Of a stretch of DNA of 64,000 bases, positions 45,252-53,982 are shown piece after piece. The position numbers and the translations under genes are program-made. How positions within the stretch are numbered: position 1 is the stretch's first letter; every line of letters starts with the position of its first letter. Under the pieces are notes generated by a model. That model was not told where the DNA came from. It saw only the letters and a program-made list of their open reading frames with translations, and ran no database searches. The stretch is from Deinococcus peraridilitoris DSM 19664 (GTDB lineage Bacteria > Deinococcota > Deinococci > Deinococcales > Deinococcaceae), in the NCBI RefSeq assembly GCF_000317835.1, contig NC_019793.1, positions 1,984,001 to 2,048,000 on the forward strand, written 5' to 3'.

Positions 45252-46339
45252 CCGGCGGGCGGGTTGGGTTTGCCATTCTGGGCCCGGGCAAAGTGGCCCA
45301 TACGCACGCTGCCGCTCTTTCCCAGCTGCCTCATACCCACCTGAGGGCCGTGTGCGGACGTGACGCCGCGCGCACCGCGGCCTTCGCTCAGGCCTATGGC
45401 GCGCGGCCCTACACCGATTTGGAGGAGCTGCTCGGCCAATCTGACGTGCAGGCGATCATTTTGTGTACTCCACATCCACAGCACGCTTTACAGGCCGAGC
45501 TGGCGGCCCGCGCGGGCAAACACGTGCTGGTCGAGAAGCCGATGGCCCTGAGCGTCACGGACGCCGACCGCATGATCCGGGCGGCGCGTGAAAGCGGCGT
45601 CAAGCTCGGAGTGGTGAGTCAGCGGCGGCTGTACGAAAGCGTGCAGCGGGTCAGGCAGGCCATCGTGCGCGCCGCGCTGCAGCGTCCCGTTCTGGCCACG
45701 CTCAACCTGCTGGGCTGGCGTGGTCCCGAGTATTACGCCATGGACGCCTGGCGGGGCAGCTGGGCAGGTGAGGGCGGTGGTGTGCTGGTGAATCAGGCCG
45801 TGCACCAGCTCGATCTGCTGCAGTGGCTGATGGGAGAGGTGCAGGAACTCTCAGCCGACTGGGCCAACCTCAATCACCCGGAAATCGAAGTGGAGGACAC
45901 GGCCGTGGCCACCCTGCGCTTTCGGAGCGGGGCGCTCGGCAGCATCGTGGTCAGCAATTCACAGCGTCCCGGCCTGTGGGGACGCCTGCACATTCACGGA
46001 TCGAACGGCGCCTCGGTGGGCGTGCAGACCGACGGTGGCTCGAGTTTCGTGGCCGGCGTCACGCAGCAGGTCGAACCACCGCTCAACGATCTATGGACGG
46101 TGCCAGGCGAGGAAGCCCTGCTTGCCGGCTGGCAGGCGGCAGACCGGCAGCGCGCGCAGGATTTGGACGTGATGACCCACTACCACGCACTGCAGGTGTC
46201 CGATTTCGCCTCGGCCGTTCTGGAAGACCGCCCGCCGCTGGTGCCCGGTGAGGAAGGACGCAAGACGGTCGAGTTGATCGAGGCGATCTACCGGGCCGGC
46301 CGGACCCGCTCGTGGGTCCGTTTTCTCCTGAGCGACTGA
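45248..46339 (+). CDS. Gfo/Idh/MocA-family oxidoreductase
   Basis: A 363-residue NAD(P)-dependent sugar or inositol oxidoreductase. The nucleotide-binding end is FAILGPGKVAHTHA, followed by the family motif HVLVEKPMAL and the active-site region GGGVLVNQAVHQLDLLQWLMGE with the catalytic His. The GTG start overlaps the dehydrogenase stop (GTGA). Co-transcription suggests two successive oxidation steps of one substrate. Confidence 0.9.
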   Translation: MTGGRVGFAILGPGKVAHTHAAALSQLPHTHLRAVCGRDAARTAAFAQAYGARPYTDLEELLGQSDVQAIILCTPHPQHALQAELAARAGKHVLVEKPMALSVTDADRMIRAARESGVKLGVVSQRRLYESVQRVRQAIVRAALQRPVLATLNLLGWRGPEYYAMDAWRGSWAGEGGGVLVNQAVHQLDLLQWLMGEVQELSADWANLNHPEIEVEDTAVATLRFRSGALGSIVVSNSQRPGLWGRLHIHGSNGASVGVQTDGGSSFVAGVTQQVEPPLNDLWTVPGEEALLAGWQAADRQRAQDLDVMTHYHALQVSDFASAVLEDRPPLVPGEEGRKTVELIEAIYRAGRTRSWVRFLLSD

Positions 46340-46381
46340 ACAGCAGGAACGCCCAAGGGAGCGGGCGTTCCTGCTGTTCAG
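46336..46381. terminator. Bidirectional terminator hairpin overlapping a stop codon
   Basis: Perfect 19-bp arms at 46336-46354 and 46363-46381 with an 8-nt loop. CTGAACAGCAGG contains the TGA stop of the oxidoreductase gene, and the convergent PhyH gene ends 22 bp further. It shares GAACAGCAGG with the hairpin at 12660-12704. Confidence 0.8.
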
Positions 46382-46402
46382 AAGCGGATGTGGGACTGCG
46401 GC

Positions 46403-47263
46403 TCAGGCTTCGCCCATCATCAGGCCCTCGATGGTGTGGCCCTGCACGATGGGTTCGAGCTCGTCGACCAGCCGGTAGGTGAGGTGCTGCTTGACGTATT
46501 CGGGCAACTGCTCGAAGTAAGCCCGGCTGACCTGCAAATCGTGACGTTCGGCGTTGGTGGCGCCGGGCGCGTCCACGCCCAGGACCAGCACCGGGCGGGC
46601 CTTGTTGGAATGGTTGGCGGTGCCCCGGTGAATCGTGAGGGCCGAGCGCACCGAGATATCACCCATCTTGGGCATCTTGCGCTCGGCGCGTTCGAAGTAG
46701 CGCGGGTAAAACGACTTGGGCGGAAACATGCCGTGCTCGAATTCGCTGGCGTCGTCCCACTGGGTACCCGGAGCGATCTCGAACGGGCCCATGTCTTCGT
46801 AGACGTCGACGGTGGTGAGGTTGAAAGCGAGCGAGTTGAGGCGCCGTCCCACCACCGTGTCGTCGGGCGCGGGAAAGTCCCGGTGCCAGGGTTGATCGAC
46901 CGCGCCGGGATTGGGCACGTCAAAGCCGATCTCCACGACCTTGTAGTGGGGGCCCAGCACCGCTTCGCAGACCGCCGTGACCCACGGGTGCGTCACGAGG
47001 TGTACGAAGCCGCGGATATCCTCGGGATGGATCTCCACGTAGTGGCGTTTGGGTCCGCGCCCCACGGCCCCCCCTGGGCGCTTGAGGGCTTCCTCGTAGA
47101 GCACCGCAATGTCCTCGCCGAGTTCCTGTACCCACTGACGCTCGAAGGCACCCTTCTGAGCGGTGATGCCGGGGCCGTACAGGGCGCCCATCACGCTGGC
47201 GACATCGAAGTCGGCGGGCGGCGCGATGACGGGGGTGACTTGCTCCTGGCTGGTGATGGTCAT
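46403..47263 (-). CDS. Phytanoyl-CoA dioxygenase (PhyH)-family protein
   Basis: A 286-residue non-haem Fe(II)/2-oxoglutarate-dependent oxygenase. The iron-binding HxD is in DQPWHRDFPAPDD, with candidate distal His in LTIHRGTANHS and an Arg (KARPVLVLGVD) for 2-oxoglutarate. Bacterial members hydroxylate diverse small molecules. AAGGAG lies seven bases before ATG 47263; the longer upstream frame lacks family features. It is transcribed towards the sugar oxidoreductases and may act on the same substrate class. Confidence 0.82.
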   Translation of the reverse strand: MTITSQEQVTPVIAPPADFDVASVMGALYGPGITAQKGAFERQWVQELGEDIAVLYEEALKRPGGAVGRGPKRHYVEIHPEDIRGFVHLVTHPWVTAVCEAVLGPHYKVVEIGFDVPNPGAVDQPWHRDFPAPDDTVVGRRLNSLAFNLTTVDVYEDMGPFEIAPGTQWDDASEFEHGMFPPKSFYPRYFERAERKMPKMGDISVRSALTIHRGTANHSNKARPVLVLGVDAPGATNAERHDLQVSRAYFEQLPEYVKQHLTYRLVDELEPIVQGHTIEGLMMGEA

Positions 47264-47605
47264 GCTGTTCTCCTTGAAGGTTGGCTTTGTCGCCAGCACA
47301 CAGAACACCCCTTCGGCTGTCTGTGTGATCGAAAGAGGACCGACGTACCCGGTCATCAGAACTGACCCTGACGTGGCGAGCGAAATCGAGGATGCGGCGG
47401 TGAAACCGTGAAGCGGACCAACAGCGGGAGGGAGTGCCTGAGCTTCTTCAAGGCTATCAGCCGCTCCAGATAAGAAGCAACCGGTGGTCACTCAGGAAAG
47501 CCACTATTGTGTAAGCAGGAAAGCGCTTCAGGTCCGCCAGAGCCTGTGATCGGCCTCCCGGGCCTGTCCGCGCTGCCCTCGCCCTGTCAAGATGACGGGC
47601 GAGAC
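47264..47605. other. 342-bp gene-free interval between PhyH and HpaI-like genes
   Basis: A divergent promoter region. GAAAGCGCTTC at 47518-47528 is a short LacI-like palindrome centred on AGCGCT. The rest holds no reading frame with family likeness and no strong hairpin. Confidence 0.5.
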
Positions 47606-48406
47606 ATGAAACCCAACACCTTTCAGGAAGTGCGCACAGCAGGCCGCGTGGCCGTCGGTCACCTGCTGCTGGAATTCACCTCGCGTGGCGTGGCCAAGCT
47701 GTTGCAGTCCGCGCAGCTGGACTTCGTGCTGATCGACATGGAACACACCGCGCTCAGCAGCGCGGACGTCGCGAACCTCATCGCGTGGCTGAAAGCGACT
47801 CCCGTCACGCCGTTCGTGCGGGTGCCGAGCGCGCAGGCCCACTTCATTTCGCGCGTGCTCGATGCGGGGGCGCTGGGCGTGATGGTTCCCAACGTCACGG
47901 GCGCCGCCATGGCCCGCGACGTCGTGCAGGCCGCCAAGTACGCGCCGCAAGGACGGCGGGGCGTGCTGCTGGCCGGGGCCAACACCGATTTCCAGGTGGT
48001 CGACGCGGCCCAGTTCACGCGGCGTGCCAACGACAGCACCACCGTGATCTGCCAGATCGAAAGCCGCGAAGGACTGCGTGAAGTGCACGCGATCGCCGCG
48101 ACGCCCGGGGTGGACGTGCTGCTCGTCGGTCCGGCCGACCTCGCGCATGATTTGGGAATCAGCGGCCAGTACGACCACCCCGAGTTTCTCGGGGCGCTTC
48201 GCATCGTGGCGGACGCGGCCCGCGAACGAGACCTCACCGCCGGTATCTTCGTCACCAACCTCGAACAGGCCCGCGCCTGGCGCATCCTGGGGTACGACAT
48301 GATCGCCTACGGCGCCGACGTGCTGGTGTATCAGGCCGCCCTCAGTGCTGCCGTGAGCGCCCTGCGGGACCTGGATGAGGCACTTTCGGATTCCACGCGT
48401 TGCTGA
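47606..48406 (+). CDS. HpcH/HpaI-family aldolase
   Basis: A 266-residue class II (metal-dependent) aldolase that splits 2-keto-3-deoxy acids into pyruvate and an aldehyde. It has FVLIDMEHTALSSADVANLI, the Arg site PFVRVPSAQ, DAGALGVMVPNV, metal-binding CQIESREGL and VDVLLVGPADLAHDLG. ATG 47606 matches the family's normal N-terminus. Next to sugar oxidoreductases, a role in cleaving a 2-keto-3-deoxy-aldonate such as 2-keto-3-deoxyrhamnonate is plausible but inferred. Confidence 0.88.
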   Translation: MKPNTFQEVRTAGRVAVGHLLLEFTSRGVAKLLQSAQLDFVLIDMEHTALSSADVANLIAWLKATPVTPFVRVPSAQAHFISRVLDAGALGVMVPNVTGAAMARDVVQAAKYAPQGRRGVLLAGANTDFQVVDAAQFTRRANDSTTVICQIESREGLREVHAIAATPGVDVLLVGPADLAHDLGISGQYDHPEFLGALRIVADAARERDLTAGIFVTNLEQARAWRILGYDMIAYGADVLVYQAALSAAVSALRDLDEALSDSTRC

Positions 48407-48473
48407 GCCGCCCCAAGAAAGAATCAACGTCCACTCCAGGAACTTCGGGCGCAAAGAAGTAGCGTGAGGGGGC

Positions 48474-49289
48474 ATGCCCGCTGCTTCCGATCAGACCTCC
48501 ACCCCCGGCACCTGGCTGGTGTATACCGATGGAAGCTGCCGACACGAGCGGCGGCAGACGTTCTGCGGCTGGGCGGCGCGCGCCGTGCAGCCTGCCACGC
48601 GGCAAGTGCTTCAGGTGAGCGGCGCTGTGCCAGGCGGCGACTCGCTGTGGGCGGAAAGCGAAGCGATTCATGCCGGCCTGCGTCTGCTCCCGGCGGGCGC
48701 CAGCGCATTGCTGCACTCGGACCTCGAGCTGCAGGCGATCCAGGGCGCCTTGCGCTCACCGGCCGGTGAAGCGGCGCGCGCGCACCTCTGTGACGTGTTC
48801 GTACAGCCGGTGTTGCGCAACACCGGCGTGCATCAGGCGGCCATGCACCGCGCTTCACGGGCCGCCGAACAAGGGGCCCGTGAAGCCGAAACAAACTCAC
48901 GACCGGGATCCGGCGTGCAGAACGCGGCCGCGGAAGCGCGTGAGCTGTCGCGGAGCGCCGCTTCCGGAGCGCCGCTTTCCCGCGCAGCCGGTGCGGCCCT
49001 TCCCGGTGTGCTCGAGCCCTGGAAACTGCGCCTGGAGGGCGTCCGTTTCCACCGGATCGGCGCCGAGGTGCGGGCGCAGTTGCAGCTGGACTGGCCCGAG
49101 GTGGAAGCCGGTGGCCGCAGTGAACGTGAAGCGCTGCAGCGCGCACTGCACACCCTGCTGACTCCCCTGGCGCGGGCGAGCATCGTGCACCTGCATCTTC
49201 CTGCCGCTTTACACGCTGACGTTTTGAGCGTGGTGCAGCGTTTTCCCACGGTGCAGCTGCAGCCGAGCGAAGGTGGCGATGCGGAGTAG
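48474..49289 (+). CDS. RNase H-fold protein with unknown C-terminal half
   Basis: A 271-residue protein. The N-terminal part resembles RNase HI: VYTDGSC with Asp19, AESEAI with Glu61/63, and LLHSDLEL with Asp83, matching three of the four acidic catalytic residues. RNase HI normally ends near residue 155; here a Ser/Ala/Glu-rich linker leads to a second domain (about 180-265, LRLEGVRFHRIGAEVRAQLQ) that I do not recognise. It may process RNA-DNA hybrids. TAGCGT and GAGGGG both precede the ATG. Confidence 0.65.
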   Translation: MPAASDQTSTPGTWLVYTDGSCRHERRQTFCGWAARAVQPATRQVLQVSGAVPGGDSLWAESEAIHAGLRLLPAGASALLHSDLELQAIQGALRSPAGEAARAHLCDVFVQPVLRNTGVHQAAMHRASRAAEQGAREAETNSRPGSGVQNAAAEARELSRSAASGAPLSRAAGAALPGVLEPWKLRLEGVRFHRIGAEVRAQLQLDWPEVEAGGRSEREALQRALHTLLTPLARASIVHLHLPAALHADVLSVVQRFPTVQLQPSEGGDAE

Positions 49290-49315
49290 GTTCAGGACCG
49301 CGTGGAGGGGTCCGC

Positions 49316-50368
49316 TCAGCGCTGAGCAAGGCTGGGCGCCGGGTAGAGCCGGGTGGCGTTGACCAGTCCGCCCAGCTGTCCCAGGTAAGGCGCGTTGGCG
49401 CTGAGTGCATCCAGACGCTCGGCCCCCCCGACGAGGCGTTCGGTAACCTCCCTCGGCGTGCGTCCCTCCGCCAGGGCCAGCGCAATGAGGCCCACCACTT
49501 GCGGGGTGGCGAAGGAGGTGCCGGTAACGTTGGTGGTCCCGCCTGGAAAGAGGGTGGCGACGCGCTCTCCGTTGGCATTCACCTCGGTGTTGCCGTAATT
49601 GCTGAAGCTGCTCTTGGTGCCCTGCGCATCGACGCTTCCGACGCTGACCAGCAGCGCAGCCTGTGGCGCTTCGGCTGCCGGATAGTCGGCGCTGGCGCGG
49701 TTCTGGTTCCCGACCGAGCTGACGACGATCACGCCGCGCGCCATCACGTTCTCGATGGCCGCGGTGATGACCGGCTTGCGTTGTGCGCAGCCCAGCGAGA
49801 GGTTGATGACGTTCGCGCCCTGATCGGCGGCGTACAGGATGGCGCGCGCCACGTTGTCCGAAGCGCCGCGCCCCTCGGCCGTCAGGACCCGCAGGGGCAG
49901 CAGACGGGCTCTGGGCGCGATCTGGTGAATGATGCCCGCCACGGCCGTGCCATGACCGGTGTAGCTTCCACCTTCTTCTTCGCCCGCGCCGCTTTGCCGC
50001 GTGATGAAGTCGTACGCGGCAGCGTGATTCAGGACACCCCGCAGATCGGGGTGCTCGGAATCGACGCCGGTGTCGAGAATGGCCACCGTGACGCCTTCAC
50101 CCAGCCGGGGGCTCAGTTGCCGGGCAACCTGCAGCCGGATCTGTTCGAAGCGCAGGCGGTTGGCACTCGGTCCGAAGCCGCTCGGCCCGCTGGGCCGCCA
50201 GGGCGCGCTGCCCCAAAGGCTGGTCGCGACGCGCCACGAGGCTTCTCCGTGGATACGCATTTCCTCTGAGGTGACTGGTGAGGTCGTGCGGGCCACCGTG
50301 GCCGAAAAAAGGCTCAGCGCGACGAGCGCGGTCAGACGGGAAAGCGTGAAGGAGATGACGGGCGTCAA
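49316..50368 (-). CDS. Secreted S8 (subtilisin-family) serine peptidase
   Basis: A 350-residue exported subtilase with catalytic Asp99 (VAILDTGVDSEHPD), His139 (YTGHGTAVAG) and Ser285 (GTSFATPQVVG), plus the oxyanion Asn region SSVGNQNRAS. A signal peptide occupies residues 1-26. The start is TTG at 50368 with GAGGAG eight bases upstream; starting at the next ATG would delete the signal peptide. There is no large propeptide, so folding may need only the 60-residue pre-domain. Confidence 0.9.
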   Translation of the reverse strand: MTPVISFTLSRLTALVALSLFSATVARTTSPVTSEEMRIHGEASWRVATSLWGSAPWRPSGPSGFGPSANRLRFEQIRLQVARQLSPRLGEGVTVAILDTGVDSEHPDLRGVLNHAAAYDFITRQSGAGEEEGGSYTGHGTAVAGIIHQIAPRARLLPLRVLTAEGRGASDNVARAILYAADQGANVINLSLGCAQRKPVITAAIENVMARGVIVVSSVGNQNRASADYPAAEAPQAALLVSVGSVDAQGTKSSFSNYGNTEVNANGERVATLFPGGTTNVTGTSFATPQVVGLIALALAEGRTPREVTERLVGGAERLDALSANAPYLGQLGGLVNATRLYPAPSLAQR

Positions 50369-50734
50369 GGCAGTGCTCCTCGGTGAATTAGCTGAAGCTA
50401 AAATTAAGGTAACACAAAGACACCTTCATTTTTCTGAATTTTTATTGCGCGGGCCGCAGGGGTGTCAGGCGCCATAAAACCCAATATTAGTTGTGTGAGC
50501 GTGCAAGCTCATGACGCTGGGCTCAGCTGCTTCTGGAGAAGCAGCACAGAAAGGAACGTCTCAAATATGAGAATTCTTTAAAAGGATTCCCGCATGCCGG
50601 GTTGACCTTCCCAGCCCGGCACTTCACGGTGAAGGCCCAGGCTGCATTGGCCGCCCCCGGAGCCAGGCGCGCGGGCGGCACTCCTCATCGAGACGGCGAA
50701 CGCGCTCATCCCGGAAGGCTCTACAATTGCCGTC
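50369..50734. other. 366-bp gene-free interval
   Basis: A divergent region between the subtilase and the first LptF/G gene. A 9-bp-arm hairpin with a GG loop lies at 50526-50545. A+T-rich patches at 50390-50450 and 50560-50585 could hold promoters. TACAAT at 50722-50727 is the likely -10 for the permease gene. No coding sequence is supported; a small RNA cannot be excluded. Confidence 0.45.
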
Positions 50735-51793
50735 GTGCCCCTTCGACTTGCACGGTATGTCGTTCGCGAGGTGCTTCCCTTGTATGCGGCCGGCTTCGCG
50801 GTGTTCTTGCTGCTCACCACGACCGATCTGATTTCCTCGATTGTCGGCGCCCTACTGCGCAACAATGCCTCATTCGCACTTGGCCTGGAGCTGTACCTGG
50901 CCCGCCTGCCGTTCCTGATCGGCTGGGTCCTGCCCCTCGCGGTGCCTTTTGCCATCCTGATCGGCTTCGGACGGCTCGCCAAGGACAGCGAACTCAAGGC
51001 CCTGGCGGCCGGCGGCGTGCGCCCGATCAGCACCCTCTGGCCGCTGGTATTGCTGGGTCTGCTGGTGAGCGCTTTTGGCTTTTACAACGCCAACGTGCTC
51101 ACTCCTTCCGGGAATGTCCGCTTCAACGATGCCTGGACCCGCGTGTGGTTCAACGGCTCGCCCAACCCGCCCAGCCAGGACCTTTACACTTTCCGCTCGC
51201 AGAACGGTGACACGCTGTTTTATGCCGGACGGGTCCAGGGTGACCAGAACGATTCTGGCCGCGCGACGCTCAGCGGGGTGCTGATTCAGACGCCGACGGT
51301 CACCTACAGCGCGCAGACCGGCATCTGGGACGCGCGCCGCAAGGTCTGGGAATTTCGTTCGTACTGGGAAACGCGCTCCGACCGTCCGCCGGTCTTTCGC
51401 GCGGAAACCAGACGTGTCCGCCAGACCGACCTGCTGCGCCCGCCCAGCGCTCCTCCGGAACACCTGACGCTGGGTGAACTGCGTCAGCGTGCCCGCGACA
51501 CCTCCCTCGACATTCGCGATCAGCGCTCGTACCGCTTCGAGCTGCAGCGGCGCTTCGCCGATCCCCTCACCGCGCTGGGGTTCGCGCTGGCCGCCGGCTC
51601 GCTGGGGTTGCTGCTGCGCAACCGCGCCTGGTCTTTTGCTGCCATCGTGCTGCTGATCTTCTCGTTCTACGTCGTGTGGAGCGCCATGCCGCAGCTGGTC
51701 AAGCTGGGCGCGGTGCCCGAAATGCTGGCCGCGTGGCTGCCCAACGTGCTGTTGCTGCTGACCTCGCTGATTGTTGCCCGGAGACTGCTGTGA
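50735..51793 (+). CDS. LptF/LptG-family permease (first copy)
   Basis: A 352-residue YjgP/YjgQ permease, in other bacteria the membrane part of the LptB2FG lipopolysaccharide exporter. It has three N-terminal helices (RYVVREVLPLYAAGFAVFLLL), a periplasmic beta-jellyroll-like domain (about 130-260) and three C-terminal helices, with LAKDSELKALAAGG as the coupling helix. The GTG start follows TACAAT by seven bases. Deinococcus lacks classical LPS, so the exported lipid is unknown. The next gene overlaps by 4 bp. Confidence 0.88.
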   Translation: MPLRLARYVVREVLPLYAAGFAVFLLLTTTDLISSIVGALLRNNASFALGLELYLARLPFLIGWVLPLAVPFAILIGFGRLAKDSELKALAAGGVRPISTLWPLVLLGLLVSAFGFYNANVLTPSGNVRFNDAWTRVWFNGSPNPPSQDLYTFRSQNGDTLFYAGRVQGDQNDSGRATLSGVLIQTPTVTYSAQTGIWDARRKVWEFRSYWETRSDRPPVFRAETRRVRQTDLLRPPSAPPEHLTLGELRQRARDTSLDIRDQRSYRFELQRRFADPLTALGFALAAGSLGLLLRNRAWSFAAIVLLIFSFYVVWSAMPQLVKLGAVPEMLAAWLPNVLLLLTSLIVARRLL

Positions 51794-52881
51794 GCCGCAT
51801 CACCCGCTACATCCTGGGCGAGGTCACCCCCCTGCTCGCCGCCGGTCTGCTGGTTGCCGTGCTGCTTTACCTGCTGGCCGCCCTGTATGGCGTGCTGGCT
51901 CCCCTGCTGGCCAAAGGTGCCGCTCCACTGCTGGTGGCCAAACTGGCCGCCTACTCGATTCCGGAAGGCGTCTCGCGCGGACTGCCCATCGCGTTGCTCT
52001 TCGCGGTGCTGCTGGCCCTTTCCCGCCTTGCCTCGGACGCCGAGATCAAGAGCATGCTGGCCGCCGGACTTTCGCCTTACCGCCTGATGTGGCCTGCACT
52101 GGGCCTGGCGGCGTTGGTGGCCGTCGTCAGTTTCGCCAATTCCGAGACGCTGGTGCCGCGCGCTGCGCAAAAAAGCCTGTCCACCAGCCGTGAAATTCTG
52201 CTCGACAATCCGCGCGTGCTGGGCCTGGGTCAGGAAGGGACGGTGCTGCGCGACGCCTTCGGACGGGCCATCACGGTGGACCGGGTGCTGCCCGGTGGGC
52301 GTTTCGAGCGGGTCAGCGTGGTGCAGACGCAGCTGGCCAGCCCGGCGCGCGAGGTCATCACGGCCGCGCGTGGTGAGCTGCTGCCCGGCACGTCGGTGTT
52401 GAAACTGTACGACGGGCAGCGCGTGACGTTCCAGAACGCCCGTCCTTCCACGGTGGCGACGTTCGAGACGGCGCTGCTGCCCGTGCAGGATCTGCAGGCC
52501 ACCCTGGACACCGGAGCCGGAAGTGTCCTGCCGGTGAATTTGCCCATCGGGGAACTGCTGGCCAAAGTGCAGACCCTGCGTCAGAACGGCTCGGATGCCA
52601 GCTTTGAACTGACGGCCCTGCACCGCAAGTTTGCAGAGCCGCTGGCCGCCTTGGCCTTTGCGTTTTTCGGGGTGGCGCTGGCGCTCTACACCTTCCGAAC
52701 CGGGGGGGCGCTGGGACTGGTGTGGGTGCTGCTGCTCACCTTCGCGTATTACGCCACCTGGAGTGTCTTTCGGGTGTTGGGTGAGCAGGGCGCGCTCGCG
52801 CCGGCGCTGGCTGCCTGGGCGCCGGACGCCCTGTACCTGGTGGCGGGTGCGGTGCTGCTGGTGTTGGCCGAACGACGCTGA
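51790..52881 (+). CDS. LptF/LptG-family permease (second copy)
   Basis: The 363-residue partner permease, with the same layout: SRITRYILGEVTPLLAAGLLVAVLLYL, the coupling helix ASDAEIKSMLAAGLSPYR, a periplasmic domain (about 125-265) and three C-terminal helices. GTG 51790 overlaps the first permease's TGA. The two probably form a heterodimer; the ATPase LptB is not in the window. Confidence 0.88.
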   Translation: MSRITRYILGEVTPLLAAGLLVAVLLYLLAALYGVLAPLLAKGAAPLLVAKLAAYSIPEGVSRGLPIALLFAVLLALSRLASDAEIKSMLAAGLSPYRLMWPALGLAALVAVVSFANSETLVPRAAQKSLSTSREILLDNPRVLGLGQEGTVLRDAFGRAITVDRVLPGGRFERVSVVQTQLASPAREVITAARGELLPGTSVLKLYDGQRVTFQNARPSTVATFETALLPVQDLQATLDTGAGSVLPVNLPIGELLAKVQTLRQNGSDASFELTALHRKFAEPLAALAFAFFGVALALYTFRTGGALGLVWVLLLTFAYYATWSVFRVLGEQGALAPALAAWAPDALYLVAGAVLLVLAERR

Positions 52882-53059
52882 ATTTCTGCGGAGCGGCAGG
52901 AACTTCAGTCCTGCCCGCCGTATCTGGACGATTCTGCTTGCCGAAACGCCGCAAAATTTGCTCGTCTCATACGCAAGGTTAATGAAACGAATCGGTGACG
53001 TGAAAACTGCGTTAACTCCCAGTCAAGGCGGTGGGGCGCCTCGTACACTTGGGGAACTG

Positions 53060-53299
53060 ATGGAACACCCACCGCTCAACATCGTTGCCCTGCGCCTTTG
53101 TCACTGCCGTGCCGAAGCCGCCGCCTCCGAGGGTTCCCTTCACGTCGCCGTGCAAATGTACCGGGCCTGTCTCGAAGCCGCCGAGCGGCGCGAGGACGAG
53201 CAGGCCATCCAGTTTTTCGCCAGCAAGCTGAGCGTGTGCTACGAGCGCATGGGGCTGGGCGAGAAGGCCAGCAGTTTCAAGGCGCTGGCGAAAGCCTGA
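53060..53299 (+). CDS. Small helical protein (79 aa), TPR-like
   Basis: Not a recognised family. The sequence RLCHCRAEAAASEGSLHVAVQMYRACLEAAERREDEQAIQFFASKLSVCYERMGLGEKA has the spacing of two tetratricopeptide helices. ATG 53060 is preferred because TACACT ends ten bases before it; an in-frame ATG at 52982 would give 105 residues. It follows the permease genes on the same strand but probably has its own promoter. Confidence 0.6.
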   Translation: MEHPPLNIVALRLCHCRAEAAASEGSLHVAVQMYRACLEAAERREDEQAIQFFASKLSVCYERMGLGEKASSFKALAKA

Positions 53300-53476
53300 G
53301 CGACACCCACCCGGCGCTGCAGTTCATTCACAAGTCGCGTATTGCCCGCCGAACCCACACGAGGGGGCGCAGTACCAGGGTGTGCCCGGCTGGTCGTGTC
53401 CGAAAAGGAAAAGACCGCGTGATTCTGCGCGGCGTGTTACCAGCTGCTGGTCCAGATACCGTATAACAGAAAAGTT

Positions 53477-53938
53477 ATGAGGCCTTCTCCTTCGTCCCAG
53501 CCGACCCTGAGCGTCATGATGCTGTGGCTGCTGGCCCTGTACGCCGCGCTGAGCGTCTACAGCGGCGTCGCCGCCGCCTGGCGCCAGGACTGGTGGCTGG
53601 CGGCCAGCCATGCTTTTCGCGTGGTGCTGATCGCCCTGGTGTTCTGGGAAAGCCGCAGTGGAAACGTGCCGATTCCGCTTGCGTGGCGGGCTTGGCTGGT
53701 GGGCCTGCGTTCGAAGGTGCAGTTCGAGTTGCGTACCCCCGGCGCACTCCAGAAGTGGGGATTCGGCGTAATGATCGCCTTGATCGTGCTGGCCATCGGT
53801 TTGCCCGCAGCCCTCGCGAACTTCGTGGTGAGCGCACTGGCCTTCTTGCTGCTGTTCGGCAGCATTGCCGCGCTGCCCGGCCCACGCCGCTCCTCGCGGG
53901 GCCCACGCCCGAAAGCGCCGCGCGGACCGCTCAACTAA
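53477..53938 (+). CDS. Hypothetical membrane protein (153 aa)
   Basis: Four hydrophobic segments (about 12-34, 43-57, 95-112, 115-133) and a basic Pro/Arg-rich C-terminal tail (PGPRRSSRGPRPKAPRG). No family is recognised. TATAAC (53462-53467) ends nine bases before the ATG, indicating a leaderless or near-leaderless transcript. It is convergent with the comEC remnant. Confidence 0.7.
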   Translation: MRPSPSSQPTLSVMMLWLLALYAALSVYSGVAAAWRQDWWLAASHAFRVVLIALVFWESRSGNVPIPLAWRAWLVGLRSKVQFELRTPGALQKWGFGVMIALIVLAIGLPAALANFVVSALAFLLLFGSIAALPGPRRSSRGPRPKAPRGPLN

Positions 53939-53982
53939 GTCCCTTTCGCCGCCTGCACCAGTCGGCGCAAACTGACCTTCCG

